NCBI RefSeq assembly: GCF_900110555.1 | Contig: NZ_FOEE01000019.1 | Span: 1 to 64,000 of the forward strand | From: Trujillonella endophytica | GTDB lineage: Bacteria > Actinomycetota > Actinomycetes > Mycobacteriales > Geodermatophilaceae | Direction of reading: 5' to 3' | DNA: 64,000 nt | In this document: positions 60,677 to 64,000 of the stretch, in pieces | How the letters are laid out: each line of letters opens with the position of its first letter | How positions within the stretch are numbered: position 1 is the first letter of the stretch | Translations under genes and position numbers: made by a program | The notes under the pieces: generated by a model | The model's input: the letters and a program-made list of their open reading frames with translations, nothing else | Databases searched by the model: none | What the model was told of the DNA's origin: nothing

Positions 60677-60711
60677 GGGGTGGGATGACTCGCGTCACGC
60701 CCTGGGCCGTC

Positions 60712-60717
60712 TACGCT
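60712..60717 (+). promoter_or_regulatory. Leaderless -10 of the TetR regulator
   Basis: TACGCT ends 7 nt before the first base of the GTG; no Shine-Dalgarno site. Same hexamer and spacing as msrA. Confidence 0.55.
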
Positions 60718-60723
60718 GCGGCC

Positions 60724-61335
60724 GTGACCAGCACCGTCCCCGCGCGTTCCGGGCCCGCGTCGATGCCCGCCGCACGCTCGGCCGGCTCCCAGCGGGTCCT
60801 GGACGCAGCGCTGGAACTGTTCGCCGAGCACGGCTTCGACGGCACGAGCCTGCAGGACATCGCCGACCGCCTCGGCGTCACCAAGGCGGCGGTCTACTAC
60901 CACTTCCACACGAAGGACGAGATCCTGCGGGCGCTCGTGCAGCCGGCGTTCGCGGAGCTCATGGCGATCGTGACGGAGGAGGAGCGCCGTCCGGCCCGCG
61001 CCGGCCGGGTGGTCGAGGTGGGCCGGTACGTGGACTACCTGCTTCGGCACCGCCGGGTGGCGGTCTGGCTGGCGCGCGATGCCGCGGCGATGACCCGCGC
61101 GGTCGTCACCGACCAGGCGACCGAGGTGCGCGAGCGGACCGAGGCGATGCTGGTCGGGTCCGAGGCGGACGGGCTGAGCCGGATCTGGGCGGCCGCGACG
61201 CTGCAGGCGCTGGCCGGAGGGCTGGTCGCCGCGCCGCCGGATGCCACGGACGCGTGGCTGCGCGAGGAGCTCACCGAGGTCGGCGCCCACCTGATCGCGG
61301 GCTACCGGAAGGCCGTGCGCCGCCGGGAGGGGTGA
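60724..61335 (+). CDS. TetR-family transcriptional regulator (203 aa)
   Basis: N-terminal TetR helix-turn-helix (about 20-68: AALELFAEHGFDGTSLQDIADRLGVTKAAVYYHFHTKDEIL) and a helical ligand-binding domain. Divergent from the MMPL exporter, with two matching palindromes in the intergenic space, so it is very probably the repressor of that exporter and of itself. The GTG at 60724 is supported by the -10 placement. Convergent with the HNH endonuclease gene; stops are 4 bp apart. Confidence 0.93.
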   Translation: MTSTVPARSGPASMPAARSAGSQRVLDAALELFAEHGFDGTSLQDIADRLGVTKAAVYYHFHTKDEILRALVQPAFAELMAIVTEEERRPARAGRVVEVGRYVDYLLRHRRVAVWLARDAAAMTRAVVTDQATEVRERTEAMLVGSEADGLSRIWAAATLQALAGGLVAAPPDATDAWLREELTEVGAHLIAGYRKAVRRREG

Positions 61336-61339
61336 CCGG

Positions 61340-62929
61340 TCACGCGGCCGCCGCCCCGAGGTCGGTGTCCGTGTTCCCGGTGTCGTTCTCGGCCGCGAGT
61401 CGGCGGGCGAGGTCGCGCTGGCCGAGCAGCGCCCAGACGACGAACTCGAGGTCCATCCGTTCGCCGTTCACGTGCAGGGCGTCGGGGAGCCGGTCGATCG
61501 GGTCGAGGGCGAGCAGCCGGCCGATGTCGGTCGGAGCCGGTGGGTGCTGATCGTTCGCCTGCGCGGCCGGCGGCGTTCCCGCGGAAGCGCTGGGCCGTCG
61601 TCCGCGGGCCTGGTCGATGGGGTGCACCCCGACGAAGGTGTCGGTGTCGGTGTAGTCGGGAAGGCCGGCCAGACCGGTGGTGAAGGCGGCGTCGGGGCGG
61701 CCCCAGATTCGGCGGCCGTCCGGGGTGAGGGCGATCAGGCCGTCGTGACGCAGGTGCAGCAGGAGGTCCTCGTCGTGCACGAGGGCGTGGTCGATATCGC
61801 AGAGCAGCACCATGTTGGTGATGTCGGTGGGGCCGCCGAACAGCCAGTGCCGGATGTGGTGGGCGTGCAGGCGTTCGGGGCGGGTCTCGGTGCAGCCGGG
61901 GCGGGCGCAGCCGCGGTCGCGGCGGTAGAGGGCGCGGCGCTGGGCGCGGGTGGCGAACCGGTGGGCGTGGCCGAGGGCCAGGGGGTGGTGGCCGTTGCTC
62001 AGCATGGTCAGGACGGTGGCCTCGCAGAGCATCCGGCGGACGGTGGCGGGGTGCAGCGCCGGCCCGCCCTCGATGTAGGCGGCGGTGTCGTCGGCGAGCA
62101 CGGCGGCGTCGACGTGCACGACGACCTCGCGGCGTGGTGGGTCACCGGCGCGACGGTCGGCGTCGGCGGCCGCCGAGGCGAGCCGGCCCAGGGTGGCGCA
62201 GCGGCGGGCGGTGCTGCGGTCGCGGGCGGCGGCGACCTCGTCGATCTCCCGCCGCCGGGCGACCCGGAGCTTCTCCTGCTCGGTCGGCGGACCGGCGTCG
62301 GCGTCATCGGGCGGGGCGACCGTCGCTGCTGCTCCGTCAGCCCCCTCGGTCGCTGCGCGCTTCTCGGCAGCGCGTTCGCGACGGGCGTCACGTTCGACCA
62401 GGGACTCCACGCCGGCCAGGAACGCCGCACCCGTCTCGGCGTCCAGGCAGATGCGCAGGTGGAGATTGCCGGCCTCGTCCCAGTGGTGGTCGAAGCGCTG
62501 CTTGGCCGCCACCTCGCGGGGGTTGGGCTTCTCGTCCCGGCGCCATTCATGCACGACGGATTCCAGCTGGGCGGCGGTGAGCTCGTGCGCCAGCTCCAGC
62601 AGCACCGGCTCGGTGACCGGATCGGCGACCCGGGTGAGGGCCCGGACCTTGGAGTAGGTCAGCCGCCCGGCGGCGAACGCCGTCGCGGTCGCCGGCAGCT
62701 CGGCCAGCGCGCGGGCCACCCGTACGTGCTCGCGGGCGGTGCCGGTGGACAGTCCGCACTGCCAGGCCAGCCACTGGGCGCAGGAGCGGATGCCGTAGCC
62801 GCCCCAGCCCTCGCGGCGGTCGAACTCCGCGATCAGCGCCAGCCACGCCGCGGTCGCCGCGGCCAGCCGCACTGCCGCGGACGTGATCCGCTTCGCCAGC
62901 TCGTCCATCGGCAACTCCGTCGGTGCCAT
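61340..62929 (-). CDS. DUF222/HNH endonuclease of the 13E12-repeat family (529 aa)
   Basis: N-terminal DUF222 domain (about 5-370; LALIAEFDRREGWGGYGIRS, GRLTYSKVRALTRVADP) followed by an HNH nuclease domain (about 385-450: CARPGCTETRPERLHAHHI, GGPTDITNMVLLCDIDHALVH). These actinobacterial proteins exist in many diverging copies and their role is unknown; HNH suggests DNA cleavage. The segment usually ending HHHxxVH reads DIDHALVH here, so one His is lost. A C-terminal ~90 residues of low conservation follow. A LexA-like box lies 17 bp upstream. ATG 62929 has GGAGGGG ahead. Confidence 0.9.
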   Translation of the reverse strand: MAPTELPMDELAKRITSAAVRLAAATAAWLALIAEFDRREGWGGYGIRSCAQWLAWQCGLSTGTAREHVRVARALAELPATATAFAAGRLTYSKVRALTRVADPVTEPVLLELAHELTAAQLESVVHEWRRDEKPNPREVAAKQRFDHHWDEAGNLHLRICLDAETGAAFLAGVESLVERDARRERAAEKRAATEGADGAAATVAPPDDADAGPPTEQEKLRVARRREIDEVAAARDRSTARRCATLGRLASAAADADRRAGDPPRREVVVHVDAAVLADDTAAYIEGGPALHPATVRRMLCEATVLTMLSNGHHPLALGHAHRFATRAQRRALYRRDRGCARPGCTETRPERLHAHHIRHWLFGGPTDITNMVLLCDIDHALVHDEDLLLHLRHDGLIALTPDGRRIWGRPDAAFTTGLAGLPDYTDTDTFVGVHPIDQARGRRPSASAGTPPAAQANDQHPPAPTDIGRLLALDPIDRLPDALHVNGERMDLEFVVWALLGQRDLARRLAAENDTGNTDTDLGAAAA

Positions 62930-62945
62930 CGGCCCCTCCACCTCT

Positions 62946-62961
62946 CCGAACGTGTGTTCGA
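62946..62961. promoter_or_regulatory. LexA/SOS box before the HNH gene
   Basis: CCGAACGTGTGTTCGA matches the actinobacterial SOS-box consensus TCGAAC-N4-GTTCGA at 11 of the 12 fixed positions. It lies 17 bp upstream of the HNH gene start, where it would cover the promoter or transcription start. Confidence 0.65.
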
Positions 62962-63009
62962 AGAATGCCGCAGCGGTCCGACAGTTCCTGCAGGTCCGCT
63001 GATCGGACG

Positions 63010-63055
63010 CGTTCCCGCGGGAACGACACGAACCAACGACGTTCCCGCGGGAACG
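63010..63055. repeat. Two identical 16-bp palindromes, 30 bp apart
   Basis: CGTTCCCGCGGGAACG occurs at 63010-63025 and 63040-63055, each a perfect palindrome, with a start-to-start distance of 30 bp (about three helical turns). They lie between the SDR stop and the HNH gene. Confidence 0.65.
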
Positions 63056-63063
63056 CCGCGGGG

Positions 63064-63867
63064 TCAGCCCCGGCCGCGTCCCGTCGCGGCGGCGAGCTTG
63101 CGGACCAGGCCCATCGGCACGATCCGGCTGGCCACGTAGATGCCCTTGTAGACCGCGCCCGGGATGGACAGCACGCGACCGCGGGCCAGGTCGGCGAGGG
63201 CGTCGTCCACCACGCGATCGGCGTCGAACCACAGCCATGCCGGGCCGGGACGCTCCTGCCCCAGCCGCTCGTGGAACTCGGTGCGCGTGAACCCCGGGCA
63301 CAGCGCCATGACCCGCACCCCGTGCTGCGCGGCGCTGCCGGCCAGGCTCTGGGAGAGCGTGGTGACGTAGGCCTTGCCGGCGCCGTAGACCGAGCCGCGG
63401 CCGGGCAGGAAGCCGGCGACGCTCGAGACGTTGACGATCGCCCCGGCGCCGCGCCGCTGCATCCCCGGCAGCGCCGCCCGGGTCAGGGCCAGCACCGCCC
63501 CCACGTTGACCTCGAGATTCGCCGTCAGCACCTCGGGCGGGGTGTCGACGAAGTCGCCGGGCGTCGCGTACCCGGCGTTGTTGATCAGCAGGTCGACCGG
63601 CGCGGCCTCGCCGGGGTCGGCCAGCCGCTGCTCGACCGCGCGGCGCCGGACGGGATCGGACAGGTCGGCCACGAGGACGTCGGCGCGCACGCCGCGGTCG
63701 GCGACCAGCCGGGCGGCGAGGGCGTCGAGGCGGCCGCGGTCACGGGCGACCAGCACGAGGTCGTACCCGTCGGCGGCGAGCCGCTCGGCGAAGGCGAGGC
63801 CGATGCCGGAGCTGGCCCCGGTCACCAGCGCGGTCGGACGGCTCGCGGTGTCGGAGGAGGCAGCCAC
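63064..63867 (-). CDS. Short-chain dehydrogenase/reductase (267 aa)
   Basis: Classical SDR: cofactor motif TGASSGIG near residue 18, NNAG at LINNAGYAT, catalytic Ser in VNVSSVAGF and Tyr-x-x-x-Lys as YGAGKAYV near residue 155. The Arg after the second strand (VARDRGRL) suggests NADP(H). The C-terminal GAVYKGIYVASRIVPMGLVRKL is typical of the DltE/oxidoreductase branch acting on acyl or lipid substrates. GTG 63867 follows TAGCCT by 7 nt, a leaderless arrangement. Confidence 0.9.
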   Translation of the reverse strand: MAASSDTASRPTALVTGASSGIGLAFAERLAADGYDLVLVARDRGRLDALAARLVADRGVRADVLVADLSDPVRRRAVEQRLADPGEAAPVDLLINNAGYATPGDFVDTPPEVLTANLEVNVGAVLALTRAALPGMQRRGAGAIVNVSSVAGFLPGRGSVYGAGKAYVTTLSQSLAGSAAQHGVRVMALCPGFTRTEFHERLGQERPGPAWLWFDADRVVDDALADLARGRVLSIPGAVYKGIYVASRIVPMGLVRKLAAATGRGRG

Positions 63868-63873
63868 GCGCGG

Positions 63874-63879
63874 AGGCTA
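63874..63879 (-). promoter_or_regulatory. Leaderless -10 of the SDR gene
   Basis: Read leftward, TAGCCT, 6 nt and then the GTG; no Shine-Dalgarno sequence. Confidence 0.45.
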
Positions 63880-63905
63880 CCGGCGCCGGGTGCGCGACGC
63901 GGGGT

Positions 63906-63937
63906 GCTGACTACCCGGCCGGATCCGGGTAGGCAGC
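63906..63937. promoter_or_regulatory. Inverted repeat between divergent SDR and esterase genes
   Basis: Arms of 13 bp (63906-63918 and 63925-63937, one mismatch; core CTACCCGG / CCGGGTAG) with a 6-nt spacer lie between two divergent genes, ending 4 bp before the rightward ATG. A shared operator is possible. Confidence 0.45.
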
Positions 63938-63941
63938 GGTC

Positions 63942-64000
63942 ATGGGCGATGTGCGAGGCAGCTGCGACGACAGGTTCACCGGCGTCCGGAAGGCGCTCGA
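63942..64000 (+). CDS. Class C beta-lactamase-like esterase, 5' end only
   Basis: The frame starts at ATG 63942 and runs off the window after 19 complete codons. MGDVRGSCDDRFTGVRKAL strongly resembles the conserved start of the EstB-like serine hydrolases (beta-lactamase family), which read V-x-G-x-C-x-x-R-F-x-x-V-R. The catalytic SxxK lies beyond the window. The call rests on this short N-terminus only. Confidence 0.5.
   Translation, partial: MGDVRGSCDDRFTGVRKAL

Noticed and set aside
61332-61343. GTGACCGGTCAC palindrome at the tetR/HNH junction
   Set aside because: It is formed by the two convergent TGA stops and their flanks, so symmetry arises from stop codons and needs no regulatory explanation.
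62008-62550. Additional small genes inside the HNH endonuclease gene
   Set aside because: These frames are Ser/Arg/Pro-rich shadows of the DUF222 coding sequence.
1-64000. CRISPR arrays, tRNA or rRNA genes, transposases, prophage
   Set aside because: No regularly spaced repeat array, no cloverleaf-like or rRNA-like segment and no transposase, integrase or phage structural protein was recognised; the repeats found are single or paired palindromes.

Overview
The window is chromosomal DNA from a very high-GC actinobacterium. Genes are packed tightly, many neighbours overlap by 4 bp (ATGA or GTGA), and GTG starts are common. A DUF222/HNH endonuclease of the 13E12-repeat type sits behind a LexA-like box, and many genes appear to have leaderless promoters (TAnnnT about 7 nt before the start codon). 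Motility signalling plus a pigment-type polyketide cluster would fit a Geodermatophilaceae-like soil or rock actinomycete. That family assignment is an inference from gene content.

Layout. 0-5 kb: hydrolase/oxidoreductase pair, msrA, an HSL-type esterase and an RsmC-like methyltransferase. 5-6.6 kb: a chemoreceptor. 6.6-9.8 kb: a leftward purine-degradation operon (OHCU decarboxylase, HIU hydrolase, an arginase-fold protein, urate oxidase, a phosphoribosyltransferase). It diverges from malate synthase and a citrate-lyase-like protein, which makes sense because ureide breakdown ends in glyoxylate. 12.7-15.6 kb: CehA/McbA-type hydrolase and a DUF5701 protein. 15.6-21.9 kb: a 1703-residue hybrid kinase/phosphatase/anti-anti-sigma protein and a MEDS-ATPase protein. 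22-33.3 kb: an accessory metabolic stretch (NmrA-like protein, DNA ligase C plus NUDIX, MmyB-like regulator with a divergent NTF2-fold gene, hyuA/hyuB, thioredoxin, an AlkZ-like protein, a GAF-EAL phosphodiesterase). 33.5-38 kb: three tandem paralogous MFS exporters with palindromic candidate operators. 38-42.5 kb: a two-component system next to an ABC exporter, then HxlR regulator plus thioredoxin.

42.5-58.3 kb: the standout region, a 13-gene leftward type II polyketide operon followed by two divergent NarL-type regulators. Its core (cupin, KS-alpha, KS-beta, ACP, aromatase, TcmI-type cyclases, FAD monooxygenase) resembles whiE-type spore-pigment or pentangular-polyphenol clusters. It carries its own acetyl-CoA carboxylase (fused AccD-AccA, BCCP, biotin carboxylase) to make malonyl-CoA. 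Oddities: the biotin carboxylase frame runs without a stop into the ACP; the acyltransferase-like protein lacks its nucleophilic Ser; KS-beta has Ala where Gln is usual; the monooxygenase carries two N-terminal ABM domains; one protein is a tandem duplication of the TcmI cyclase; and both adjacent response regulators lack the phospho-acceptor Asp.

58.4-64 kb: MMPL exporter and divergent TetR regulator sharing two operator palindromes, the SOS-box HNH gene, two identical 16-bp palindromes, an SDR, and the start of a class C beta-lactamase-like esterase cut off by the window edge. No tRNA, rRNA, CRISPR array, transposase or phage gene was recognised.
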